A stretch of 64,000 bases of DNA from Nocardia australiensis (GTDB lineage: Bacteria > Actinomycetota > Actinomycetes > Mycobacteriales > Mycobacteriaceae), in the NCBI RefSeq assembly GCF_020733705.1, contig NZ_JAJFZM010000005.1:124001-188000 (forward strand). Reading direction: 5' to 3'. Under the pieces are notes generated by a model. It saw only the letters and a list, made by a program, of their open reading frames with translations. It had not been told where the DNA came from and made no database searches. The position numbers were made by a program, and so were the translations under genes. This document shows positions 26,175 to 35,021 of the stretch, one piece after another (positions within the stretch are counted from its first letter, which is position 1; each line of letters opens with the position of its first letter).

Positions 26175-27057
26175 GGTTATCCGCTTTCTCAGCGGCAGTG
26201 ATGGGGTGCGGTCGTTGCGTGGGGGTGAACCGGTGCCGCATCTCGCCGATGACCTCGGCGCGGCTGATGAGCTCGTCGTCGAGGCCGATCAGTCGTCGCG
26301 GCTCGCGGGTGAAACCGATTCCGGCCGGTGTTCCGGTGAAGATCAGGTCACCAGGGCGCAATGCCACGATCGAGGACAGAAAGGCGACCAGCGCCGGCAC
26401 CGAGAAGATCAGGTGTCGAGTGCGGGAGCTCTGCATTAGTTCGCCCGACAGGACCGTCGAGACCCCGATATCGTCCCGGTCGGGGAACTCTTCGGGGGTT
26501 ACCAGCATCGGCCCGATGGGGGCGAAACCGGAGAAGGATTTACCGAGGTTGAACTGCTGAGGCGGCGGGCCGGACAACTGCAGGTCTCGTTCGGAGAGGT
26601 CCTGGCCCAATGTGAGGCCGGCGATATGGTCCCAGCCCAGGTCGACGGGTGTATGACGAGCGTGCTTGCCGATGACCGCGACGAGTTCGACTTCGAAGTC
26701 CACCGATCCGCCGGGGTGCTCGATGGTGTCGTACGGGCCGGTGATCGAGGCGGGAAACTTCGTGAACACGAACGGTGTGTCGGGCAGGGTCAGCCCGGAC
26801 TCCTCGACGTGGTCGGCGTAGTTGACCCCCACGGCGAATATCTGGCCCGGCCGCGGGACCGGAGGGCCCAGCTCGGACGGCTGCAGGGGGCTCGCCTCGG
26901 TGGTATCGGCAGTCCGCGCCCAGGCGAGGAACTCCTCCCACCGATCGAAGATCTCCTGAGGCTGCGACGAGAAGCGCCCGCCGCTGGCGGCCTCGACGTC
27001 GACGACGGTGTCGCCCAGGACGAGTTTGAGGCGGCCGGATTGGTTTGCTACACGCAT
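26167..27057 (-). CDS. fumarylacetoacetate-hydrolase family protein
   Basis: A 296-residue FAH-fold enzyme: PGQIFAVGVNYADHVEESG, the metal-site acids in VDFEVELVAVIGKHA, GLTLGQDLSERDLQ, KSFSGFAPIGPMLV and LRPGDLIFTGTPAGIG. The family cleaves 3,5-dioxo or 2-oxo-enoic acids (or isomerises/decarboxylates them) with a divalent metal. Between a ring-cleavage-type VOC enzyme and an acetoacetate ligase, C-C cleavage of a ring-fission product to acetoacetate is a plausible role. In an operon with its neighbours. Confidence 0.9.
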   Translation of the reverse strand: MRVANQSGRLKLVLGDTVVDVEAASGGRFSSQPQEIFDRWEEFLAWARTADTTEASPLQPSELGPPVPRPGQIFAVGVNYADHVEESGLTLPDTPFVFTKFPASITGPYDTIEHPGGSVDFEVELVAVIGKHARHTPVDLGWDHIAGLTLGQDLSERDLQLSGPPPQQFNLGKSFSGFAPIGPMLVTPEEFPDRDDIGVSTVLSGELMQSSRTRHLIFSVPALVAFLSSIVALRPGDLIFTGTPAGIGFTREPRRLIGLDDELISRAEVIGEMRHRFTPTQRPHPITAAEKADNHV

Positions 27058-27109
27058 GAGGTGTCCTTCGCAGGATCGAGACTGAAAACTGTCGGCACGC
27101 GCGTACGGC

Positions 27110-27682
27110 TCAGCTGGTCAGCGTTGCCATCGGGTCCGGCAGGTCCGGGCTGGTCCGCAGTGCCCAGGCGTGTGTGGTGATCTGCCGGACCGGGGTGCCC
27201 TCGGCGAGCGCGGTACGCATCAGTTCCGGGGCGAACGAGACCCCGATGGGATTGTCGGCGTATTCCGGGCCGTTCATGTAAGCCGTGGCCTGGTCCGGAG
27301 TCGCGAAATTGTCGATCTGCAGCTCGACGAAGTTGCCGTCGGGGTCCTGGTAGTACAGCGAGGTAGTCACACCGTGCTGGATCGGCACCTTCGGCTCGAT
27401 GCCCTTGGCCTTGAGCGAGTCGTACCGGTCGAGTAGATCGCCGAGGGTGTCGAAGGTGTAGGCGGTGTGGTGCATGCCGGCTGCCCCGGGATTCCTGGGC
27501 TCGAGCTGCACCGGGGCACCGAGAAGCGCGATGCGGTGGTGCTCCTCGTCGAAAGTGATGAAGCACAGCCCGTGTCCCTCGTGCACCACGTGCGCGTCCA
27601 GAACGGTGCAGTACCAATCGCGCATTTCTTCGAGTCGGCTGGTCTGCAGCACGACGTGCGCGAACTTCGGTGTGGCGGTCAT
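27110..27682 (-). CDS. VOC-family protein, extradiol dioxygenase type I-like
   Basis: A 190-residue vicinal-oxygen-chelate protein. Metal ligands expected at FAHVVLQT (His), MHHTAYTF (His) and NFVELQID (Glu), with the two beta-alpha-beta-beta-beta modules around them. The ATG at 27682 has AAAGGAG; an upstream ATG has no support. It resembles catechol-2,3-dioxygenase-like proteins, so ring cleavage of the hydroxylated aromatic is the leading idea; other VOC chemistry is possible. First gene of the minus-strand operon with FAH, hydroxylase and AacS. Confidence 0.85.
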   Translation of the reverse strand: MTATPKFAHVVLQTSRLEEMRDWYCTVLDAHVVHEGHGLCFITFDEEHHRIALLGAPVQLEPRNPGAAGMHHTAYTFDTLGDLLDRYDSLKAKGIEPKVPIQHGVTTSLYYQDPDGNFVELQIDNFATPDQATAYMNGPEYADNPIGVSFAPELMRTALAEGTPVRQITTHAWALRTSPDLPDPMATLTS

Positions 27683-27953
27683 CGATGAGCTCCTTTGCGA
27701 ATCAGGACGCGGTTGCGCACGTCGTTGTGCGCCACCGCTTCGCGGTGTGCGACGCAGCATCGTCGATGCGACCTCACCGCTATATGTGATAACGTCCACC
27801 ACGTCAGGTTGTGGTGTGCATCACGTAAGCGCTGTCACAATTCCAGCCGATCTCCCTCCGAGTCGCCACTGGCTGCGAACCAGGAAAGGCCAGAAACATT
27901 GGTCTGCAGACCAAACGCGGACACTCGAAGGGGAGCTGGGTGAAAGGTGTGAA

Positions 27954-29229
27954 GTGCCGCATTGGACGTGCGGATTGGGTCCGAGCCGCGCAGGCGGACC
28001 CGAGCCGGAGTGGTTCGGTCCCGAAGCTGAGCGAGTCCGGGCCACGCTCGGGCCCGGTGCCGTGCAGTGGGCGGTGGAGGTCGGCGAGAACATCACCGCC
28101 AGAATCGCGCAGGCACTGCCGACGCTGCGCGAGGGCGCTTCTGCGGTCGAGGCGGTGCTGCGTGCCACGACCTCGACCGCCCTGCAAGCCCTTACGCTGG
28201 TCGCCGGTATGGGCGAGCAGGACACCACCCTGGCCAGCCGGGAGGTGACCGAGATCGCCGGGGAGTTCGTACGCCGCGGCATGGAGCTCAACGATTTACT
28301 GCGCGCGATTCGCGTGGGGTACGCGGTGCTTGCCTCCGCGCTGTTGGACGGTGCTTCCGAACTGCTTCCGAAGGACCGCAGCGGCGCCGAGCTCCGGCGC
28401 ATCTCGATCTTGCTGTTCGAAGAGCTCGACGACTTCACAGGTGTTGCGGCCTCGGCATTCGTCGAGGAGCAGAGCTCGTGGGCAGCCGGCGTATCGGCCG
28501 CGCGCCTGGAACTGGCAACCAAGATCATCAACGGCGAGGCGGTCGACCCGGCTCGCGCATCCCAGGTACTGGGCTATCCCGTCGGTGGCGAACACTTGGC
28601 GATGATCGCCTGGAGCGCCCCGCATTCCCGCCACGATCTGCGCAGTGTTGTCGAGCCTGTGCTCCGGCGCTGGGGAACGCCGACCGCCACTCTGGTTATT
28701 CCGGTGGGTGTGCAGGCGCTGGGCGTGGGGCTCGGTCGTACCGGATCCCTTGCGTCCGCTGAATCCTTCGGTGCCCGACCTCGAGGAGACCTGGGTGGTG
28801 ACCGGAGAGCTCGCTTCGGGTATCGACGGATTTCGTTGGAGCCACCAGGAAGCCCGCGCGGTCGAGCGACTCGTGCGAATGCGTGAGCGGCGCCGCGGCG
28901 CCGTGACCGCCCATGAAGACGTCGCCCTGGAAGTGCTGCTGCTCGCCGACCCCGAGGCCGCCACTCGATTTGTCGAGCGGGTTCTCGGTCCACTGGCTGC
29001 TGAAGACACCCGCATGGCCGATCTGCGCTCGACACTGCGTCGCTACCTCGACATGGACCACGGTTTGGCCCGCGTCGCCGCGGCGGAGCACATCTCGAAG
29101 AACACAGTGACCTACCGGGTGCATCAAGCGCTGGCGCTGTGCGGTCACAGAAGGTCGTCGACGACGAATCTGCGCGCCGCATTGAGTATGCATGATTGGA
29201 TGCACCGGCCCTCGTCCGAGCCGCGGTAG
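27954..29229 (+). pseudogene. PucR/CdaR-type regulator, frameshifted
   Basis: The first frame starts at GTG 27954 (GAAAGG upstream) and encodes the sensor region (EVGENITARIAQALPTLREG, RGMELNDLLRAIRVGYAVL, ARLELATKIINGEAVDPARA). Homology leaves this frame near 28720. From there another frame carries VTGELASGIDGFRWSHQEAR and the C-terminal PucR HTH (LRSTLRRYLDMDHGLARVAA, HISKNTVTYRVHQAL). Loss of two bases in GCGCTGGGCGTGG (28717-28729) explains it exactly: restoring them reads ALWAWG. Either a real mutation or a sequencing error. It divides the two arms of the second aromatic cluster and was probably their regulator. Confidence 0.8.
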
Positions 29230-29457
29230 CGGGCTCGGCCACTTCGTTCGTCTGCGCGGCGGTTGGTTCACAGACCAGAATCCGGTGCGAAGACTGTGCC
29301 GGGCACCAGTGCGATCCGGGCCACTACTGCGTTCTACTTGTGGTGTAGGACACAGCCAGGCGGTGATGCGGCAGCAGCCGACGTGACACCCGCCGGCATT
29401 CGACTCCTTTCCCATGGCTGATGGCGTGTGCCGCGGTTCGATAGAAGAAGGTGCCCT

Positions 29458-29943
29458 TTGAGTTCGGTACAGCAGACTTTCAAGGATGTGATGGCAAGTG
29501 TGGCGGCCCCGGTTGCCGTCGTGACCTCCATGAACGGTGTATTGCCCGCGGGTACCACCGTCAGTGCGTTCACGTCGTTGTCGATGAATCCGCCGATGGT
29601 CCTGGTGGCGCTGGACAGGGGATCGGAAACCCTGGCTCACATCACGAGCACGGATATGTTCGGACTGAATGTGCTCGCCTGTGCACAGCAGGACACCGCT
29701 CTTGCCTTCGCGAAGAAGGGCGGCACCGGCAAATTCGAAGGTATCGGCTGGGACCTCGACCACGGCTTGCCACGGTTACACGATGCCGCCGGCTGGGTCG
29801 CGTGCCGCTCGGAACGTTTCGTCGAAGGCGGTGACCACGTGATCATGCTGGGTGCAGCTATCGCCGCCGAGCACCGCGACTGTGATCCCCTGACCTACCG
29901 CCTCCGCACTTTCGGCACGCATTCCTCCTTCACCACCGTATAG
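29458..29943 (+). CDS. flavin reductase (HpaC/HsaB-like)
   Basis: A 161-residue FMN-binding split-barrel protein: FKDVMASVAAPVAVVTS, PAGTTVSAFTSLSMNPPMVL, FGLNVLACAQQ, and GGDHVIMLGAAIAAE. TTG at 29458 is preceded by GAAGAAGG at good spacing; an ATG ten codons upstream has no ribosome site. It supplies reduced flavin to a partner monooxygenase, most likely the HsaA-like protein at 30785, two genes downstream. Confidence 0.88.
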   Translation: MSSVQQTFKDVMASVAAPVAVVTSMNGVLPAGTTVSAFTSLSMNPPMVLVALDRGSETLAHITSTDMFGLNVLACAQQDTALAFAKKGGTGKFEGIGWDLDHGLPRLHDAAGWVACRSERFVEGGDHVIMLGAAIAAEHRDCDPLTYRLRTFGTHSSFTTV

Positions 29944-30035
29944 CCGGCCCGCTGCACCCACCTCGTCGCAACCGCGAAGTGTCCGCAGCAATACCCACCC
30001 GGCTCAGCACAACCACACCTGCAGAAAGGCTCGCT

Positions 30036-30662
30036 ATGACAACGTCGTTCAAGCCTCGGGCCACCGGTCCAGCGACGTGGTCGACCCTCGTCGACGGCGT
30101 CTGCGCTCTCGGGGCCGGTGAACTGGTCATCCTGCACCACGACGGACGGTTCGTGCTCGTTGGATGCGCGGGTACGGCAACGACACTGCAAGTTGCCTTC
30201 CTCATCCGCCACAGCACCGGTTTCTTGCAGGTCGCGCTGCACGAAAGTGACTGCGATCGGCTGCTTCTGCCGGAGGCGACGCCGAGCACCCGCGACATCG
30301 TTTCTCCCTGCCACGGCCAGTGCGTCGCCGTCGATGCCGCCGTCGGTGTCACCACCGGGATCTCGGGCGCCGATCGGGCGCGCACCGCGCGAGTGCTCGC
30401 CGACCCGGCCTCGAAACCGGACGACCTCAGCAGACCCGGGCACCTGGTCCCGGTGCGCGTCAATCCTGACGCCTACCAAGGGCGTCACGCTCCGGCCGCG
30501 GTGGCTCTCGCACTCACCGACGCGGCGCATCCCGAGTTCTCGGGTGCGCTTTTCGCCGATCTCGAAGGGATCGAGGATGCTACCGATCTCGCGCATGCCG
30601 GAGACGCCGAACTGATCGCCGCCCGATACGGCATGACCCTGGTGTCTTCGGCGACCTACTAG
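30036..30662 (+). CDS. RibB-like (DHBP synthase fold) protein with degenerate active site
   Basis: 208 residues alignable end to end with 3,4-dihydroxy-2-butanone-4-phosphate synthase: IRHSTGFLQVAL, DAAVGVTTGISGADRARTAR and DDLSRPGHLVPVRV are well kept. But the acidic catalytic loop (DDEDRENEGD in RibB) is HHDGRFVLVG here, and the GGHTEA motif is GRHAPA, losing its Glu. Riboflavin-precursor synthesis is therefore doubtful. It lies between a flavin reductase and a flavin monooxygenase; a flavin-handling or repurposed role is an inference. ATG with AGAAAGG. Confidence 0.8.
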   Translation: MTTSFKPRATGPATWSTLVDGVCALGAGELVILHHDGRFVLVGCAGTATTLQVAFLIRHSTGFLQVALHESDCDRLLLPEATPSTRDIVSPCHGQCVAVDAAVGVTTGISGADRARTARVLADPASKPDDLSRPGHLVPVRVNPDAYQGRHAPAAVALALTDAAHPEFSGALFADLEGIEDATDLAHAGDAELIAARYGMTLVSSATY

Positions 30663-30784
30663 TCGATCATCTCGTCGGCTCGTTGCCGGACCGGCCCGAT
30701 CGCGCTCCTCGCGCATGGGCCGGTGGAGCCGAACTCTCCCGGCGCAACTTCGTTTCATCCACCACATCAGAAGGCAAGGAAGCC

Positions 30785-31948
30785 ATGACGATCACCCCGA
30801 ATGAGCTGCTGAACCGCGTCCGTGACCTGGTACCGGCTATCGCCGAGCGCGCTCAGAAGACCGAAGAGAACCGGGCGCCGCTGGACGAGACGATCACCGA
30901 CCTGATCGAGTCGGGAGTCCTGGCGACCCTTACACCGAAGCAGTACGGCGGACTCGAGTTCGGCCTGGACGTCGCGGCCGATATCGTCCGCACCCTCAGC
31001 GCGGCATGTCCCTCGACGGGCTGGGTCACCTCCTTCTACATCGGCGCGGCGTGGCGGTTGAACATCTTCACCGAGCAGGCCCAGCGCGAGGTCTTCGCCG
31101 ACAAGCCCTACACCCTCACCGCCGGCACCGCCGCCCCGTTGAAGCAGGTCGAGCAGGTCGACGGCGGCTACCGCATCACCGGCCAGACCGCCTGGAACTC
31201 CGGTTCGGTTCACGCCGAATGGTTCACCTTCGCGGGCCTGGGCACCGACGAGTCGGGCAATCCGGCGCCGTTGTGGTTCCTCGTCCCCCGTTCCGATGTC
31301 AAGATCCTCGACACCTGGTACATCTTCGGGATGTCGGGCACCGGCAGCAACGATGTATCGGTGGACAATGTGTTCGTGCCGGCGTACCGCACCGGCCCGT
31401 TCGCGCTCGCCCTGGCCGGCAAAGCCCCCGGTCAGCTGCTGCACGACAACCCGATGTATCACTTGCCGTTCCTGCCGTTCGCGATGGCCGAAGTCACCCC
31501 GGTCGTGGTCGGCGCGATGCGGGGCGCCGCCGAAGCCTTCGTCGAACGCACCAAGGCCCGCCAGGGCACCCTCAGTCAGGAGAAGGCTTCCGGCAAGCAG
31601 GCCGCGCAGATGCGCCTGGGCCGGGCACTGGCCGCCGCGGACACCGCGGAGACCCTGCTGCACTCGTTCTTCGAGCGGCTGACCAGCGAACGGCCCGAGC
31701 GCGCCGAACCCTTCGACCGCGCCGAGATGAAACTCAAGGCCGCCTTCATCACCGATCTGTGCCGCAACTCGCTCAACGACATCGTCCGCGGCATCGGCGG
31801 CGACGGATTCCGGACCTCCTCCCCGATCCAGCGCTTCCACCGCGATCTGAATGTTCTGGGTGTCCACGCCTTCCTCGACATCGACACAGCCGCCGAGACC
31901 ATGGGCCGGTTCACCCTGGACCTGCCCGTCTCCGACCCACTGCTGTGA
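30785..31948 (+). CDS. flavin-dependent monooxygenase, acyl-CoA-dehydrogenase fold (HsaA/HpaB-like)
   Basis: 387 residues. Helical N-domain (VRDLVPAIAERAQKTEENRA, LTPKQYGGLEFGLD), central beta domain (YRITGQTAWNSGSVHAEWF, FGMSGTGSNDVSVDNVFVP) and C-terminal four-helix domain (MRLGRALAAADTAETLL, GGDGFRTSSPIQRFHRDLN). This is the group D two-component hydroxylase architecture using FADH2 or FMNH2. The adjacent flavin reductase gene fits as partner. Probable substrate: a phenolic intermediate of the cluster. ATG with AAGGAA upstream. Confidence 0.88.
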   Translation: MTITPNELLNRVRDLVPAIAERAQKTEENRAPLDETITDLIESGVLATLTPKQYGGLEFGLDVAADIVRTLSAACPSTGWVTSFYIGAAWRLNIFTEQAQREVFADKPYTLTAGTAAPLKQVEQVDGGYRITGQTAWNSGSVHAEWFTFAGLGTDESGNPAPLWFLVPRSDVKILDTWYIFGMSGTGSNDVSVDNVFVPAYRTGPFALALAGKAPGQLLHDNPMYHLPFLPFAMAEVTPVVVGAMRGAAEAFVERTKARQGTLSQEKASGKQAAQMRLGRALAAADTAETLLHSFFERLTSERPERAEPFDRAEMKLKAAFITDLCRNSLNDIVRGIGGDGFRTSSPIQRFHRDLNVLGVHAFLDIDTAAETMGRFTLDLPVSDPLL

Positions 31949-31979
31949 CCGTCCGAGCACGAATCGAACGAGGACAACG

Positions 31980-32585
31980 ATGACCGTTCCCACCGTCGGC
32001 GGCTTGGACGAGCAGGCCATATCGGTTCTGTTCACCGATGCGCGTACGGCCAACAGCTTCGCGCCCACCCCGGTGAGCGATGAGGAACTCAGCACGATCT
32101 GGCACCACACCCGGTGGGCGCCCACTGCCGCCAACTGCCAGCCGATGCGCGTGCTGTTCGTCAGGACCGCCGAAGCCAGACAGCGGCTGATTCCGCATCT
32201 GAGCGAGGGCAATCAGGACAAGACACGGTCGGCGCCGGCCACCGCAATCCTCGCGCTGGACACCGATTTCCACCAGCGCCTGCCACATTTACTGCCCTTT
32301 CGCCCCGAAATGCGCGAAGTATTCGACGCCGACGACGAATTACGCACGAAGACAGCGCATTTTAATGCCGCTCTACAGGCGGGCTATTTCATTCTCGCCG
32401 TGCGTGCCGCAGGGCTGGCAGCGGGACCGATGGCCGGATTCGACAACAACGGGATCGACGCCGAATTCTTCGCCGGCACCACCTGGCGTTCGATCCTCGT
32501 CGTCAACATCGGCCACCCCGGCCCAAAACCTTGGTTCGAACGCCTTCCGCGGATCGACCCCCGCGAAGCGATCGACTGGGCCTGA
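31980..32585 (+). CDS. nitroreductase-family protein (RutE-like)
   Basis: 201 residues with FMN-binding FTDARTANSFAPTPVSDEEL, the RWAPTAANCQPMRVLFVRT segment and FNAALQAGYFILAVRAAGLA. It is closest in pattern to RutE, the malonic semialdehyde reductase of pyrimidine breakdown. NADPH-dependent reduction of a small aldehyde or enone from the pathway is a reasonable guess. ATG 31 bases after the monooxygenase stop, same operon. Confidence 0.85.
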   Translation: MTVPTVGGLDEQAISVLFTDARTANSFAPTPVSDEELSTIWHHTRWAPTAANCQPMRVLFVRTAEARQRLIPHLSEGNQDKTRSAPATAILALDTDFHQRLPHLLPFRPEMREVFDADDELRTKTAHFNAALQAGYFILAVRAAGLAAGPMAGFDNNGIDAEFFAGTTWRSILVVNIGHPGPKPWFERLPRIDPREAIDWA

Positions 32586-32661
32586 CCCCCGGCCGCCGGG
32601 CCCGGCTGCGACATCGTCCGGCCTGTCGGCCACACCATCGACACCCCTGAGCGAGCTCACC

Positions 32662-33048
32662 ATGACCAGCAGCACCAGCACCTTTCCCAGCGAACTCGAG
32701 ATCACCCGTAACCTGCTCGAAGCCGCCGATACCGATTTCGCACGATTCTTCGGTTATTTCTCCGAGGACTGCACCTTCCGCATGGGCAACAACGACACAG
32801 TCCGGGGCCGCTCGGCCATCCAGGACTGGGTTGCCATGTATCTCGGGGCGGTCGCCGGAATGAGCCATTCGATCATCGAGGAGTGGCCCGATGGAGCGGT
32901 GACCGCTCTGCGTGTCGCGGTCACCTACACCATGAACGACGGCACCGAGTTCACCCTTCCCGCCGTAACCCGCACTCGAATCGAGAACGGGAAGGTCACC
33001 GAATACCTGATCTTCATGGACCCCAGCCCGGTCACCGCCGGTCGCTGA
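32662..33048 (+). CDS. SnoaL/NTF2-like protein
   Basis: A 128-residue cone-fold protein: LLEAADTDFARFFGYFSEDC, FRMGNNDTVRGRSAIQDWV, SIIEEWPDGAVTALRV, ending KVTEYLIFMDPSPV. Such proteins act as small cyclases, isomerases or hydratases, or as binding proteins. It lies in the plus-strand flavin-monooxygenase operon; exact reaction unknown. Confidence 0.8.
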   Translation: MTSSTSTFPSELEITRNLLEAADTDFARFFGYFSEDCTFRMGNNDTVRGRSAIQDWVAMYLGAVAGMSHSIIEEWPDGAVTALRVAVTYTMNDGTEFTLPAVTRTRIENGKVTEYLIFMDPSPVTAGR

Positions 33049-33185
33049 CCGGCGAATACCCCTCCTCGCCGGTCGAGGCCGGCCACTGCCCACGACACCT
33101 GCCGTTGCGGCCCGAAAACCGACCCCGCTGATCCTGTCGCCCACGGGTCGTAGAACCACGGCACATTCTTTTCGAACGGAGCATC

Positions 33186-34916
33186 ATGACCCACCCCACC
33201 GGCCGTCCGCTGGACCCCAGCGTCACCGGCACCCAGCCTGCACCGGAGAACCTCGACGAGAAGGTCGACACCTCCTACCGGCGTTCGGTACTGATCTCGG
33301 GGGCGGGGCCGGTGGGCATGGTCCTCGCGCTCGAACTCAGCCTGCATGGGGTCAAGACCACCCTCGTCGAGCAGAACCCGCAGACCACGCGCTTTCCCAA
33401 GATGGACCTGACCAACGCGCGCAGCATGGAACTGCTGGCCCGCCTCGGATTGACCGAGGAGATCCGGACGGCCGGAGTAGGCGCGACCTACTCCCACGAC
33501 GTCGTGTTCTGCACTTCGATGGCCGGCCGCGAGGTGGGCCGGTGGAGCTATCCCAGTGTGGACCGGATGTCCGACTGGATCGCCTCCCGCAACGACGGCA
33601 CCACTCCGGCACACGCCTGGCAGCGAGTAACCCAGATCGAGGTCGAGAAGCTGCTCATGCGGCGCTGTCTCGCCGACGACAACATCGAGGTCCTCCGTCC
33701 GTGGCGAGTCAGCGAGGTCGCCCACGGCGATGACGGTGCCACGGTCAGGATCGTCTCGCCCGTCGGCGGCGCCGACCACACCCTCGAAGCGGACTACCTA
33801 ATCGGCTGCGACGGCGCCGGTTCGGTCGTCCGGCGGGCCATGGGCCTGCAGATGGAGGGCGAACGCGGAGTGATCACCTTCTGCCAGGTCCACTTCAAGT
33901 CCCGCGACCTGGCGACCCTGCACGCCCACGGCCAGTTCTGGCACACATTCTTCGTTGGTGGCGGAGTCGGGGCCATTATCGCCCAGGACGAGCGCGACAC
34001 CTGGACCCTGCAAACCAGCGCTATCACCGACGGCGTGCGCACCGAGGACATCGACAAGCAGCAACTGCTGGATGCGGTCTGCGGTAAGCACTTGGAGGTC
34101 GATGAGGTCCTGCAGAGCAGCGTCTGGCAGGCCAATGTCCTGGTAGCCGACCGCTACCGCCTCGGGCGGTTGTTCGTGGCCGGCGATGCCGCCCATGAAG
34201 TCATTCCGACCGGCGGATACGGTTTGAACACCGGTATCGCGGACGCGGTGAACCTGGGCTGGAAACTCGCCGCGGTGATCAACGGATTCGGCGGTGACGG
34301 TCTCCTCGACAGTTACGAGGCCGAACGGCGCCCGGTCGCCCTGCTGGCCCGGGACTGGTCCTTCCGGCATTTGAATGTTCACGTCAAGGCTCAGGAATTG
34401 GCCGATAGGGAACTCATCGAATCCGACACTCCCGCTGCCGAAGCCCACCGCCGGGTCCTCGCCGAGTACTTCGCCGCCAACACCGGCGAACACGAGAGCT
34501 ACGGAGTTGAGATGGGCTATCGGTACCACTCCCTGGTGGTCGCCGACGACGGTGAAGAGAGTCCCGACCCCGATGTGTCCACCTACGTTCCGACAACCGT
34601 TCCCGGTGCTCGTGCTCCGCACGCGCGTCTCCCGGACGGTTCCTCGCTGCTGGATACTTATCGCGATACCTTCACCCTGGTGAGCTTTGCCGGCGCCGAG
34701 GTAACCCAGGAGCTGCAGGCGGTGGCCGCGGAAGCAGGGCTCTCCCTGCGGGTGTTCGACCTCCAGGATCAGACGGCGCGAAAGATCTATGAGCGTGATC
34801 TGGTGCTGGTCCGCCCCGACGGTCACGTCGCCTGGCGAGGTGACCGACTGCCGGAGGACGTGCGAGCACTGCTGGCCACTGTCACCGGGCGTAGTTCTCT
34901 GGCGGCGGCTGCCTGA
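33186..34916 (+). CDS. FAD-dependent aromatic monooxygenase (PHBH fold)
   Basis: 576 residues: VLISGAGPVGMVLALELSLHG (FAD Rossmann), LIGCDGAGSVVRRAMG (DG motif), RLFVAGDAAHEVIPTGGYG with LNTGIADAVNLGWKL (second FAD motif) and a C-terminal thioredoxin-like region (LVLVRPDGHVAWRGD). ATG after a GGAGC site. It is related to, but clearly distinct from, the hydroxylase at 24408, so the cluster makes two single-component hydroxylases plus one two-component one. Substrate unknown. Confidence 0.9.
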   Translation: MTHPTGRPLDPSVTGTQPAPENLDEKVDTSYRRSVLISGAGPVGMVLALELSLHGVKTTLVEQNPQTTRFPKMDLTNARSMELLARLGLTEEIRTAGVGATYSHDVVFCTSMAGREVGRWSYPSVDRMSDWIASRNDGTTPAHAWQRVTQIEVEKLLMRRCLADDNIEVLRPWRVSEVAHGDDGATVRIVSPVGGADHTLEADYLIGCDGAGSVVRRAMGLQMEGERGVITFCQVHFKSRDLATLHAHGQFWHTFFVGGGVGAIIAQDERDTWTLQTSAITDGVRTEDIDKQQLLDAVCGKHLEVDEVLQSSVWQANVLVADRYRLGRLFVAGDAAHEVIPTGGYGLNTGIADAVNLGWKLAAVINGFGGDGLLDSYEAERRPVALLARDWSFRHLNVHVKAQELADRELIESDTPAAEAHRRVLAEYFAANTGEHESYGVEMGYRYHSLVVADDGEESPDPDVSTYVPTTVPGARAPHARLPDGSSLLDTYRDTFTLVSFAGAEVTQELQAVAAEAGLSLRVFDLQDQTARKIYERDLVLVRPDGHVAWRGDRLPEDVRALLATVTGRSSLAAAA

Positions 34917-35021
34917 CGACGGCTTCCGGATGCCGGAGTGGGTGCGATCGTGGGCATCCCCGATCGCACTCTTCAGCAGATACATCGCCGACATCGGCAG
35001 CGACAGTAGGGAAATCAGATC

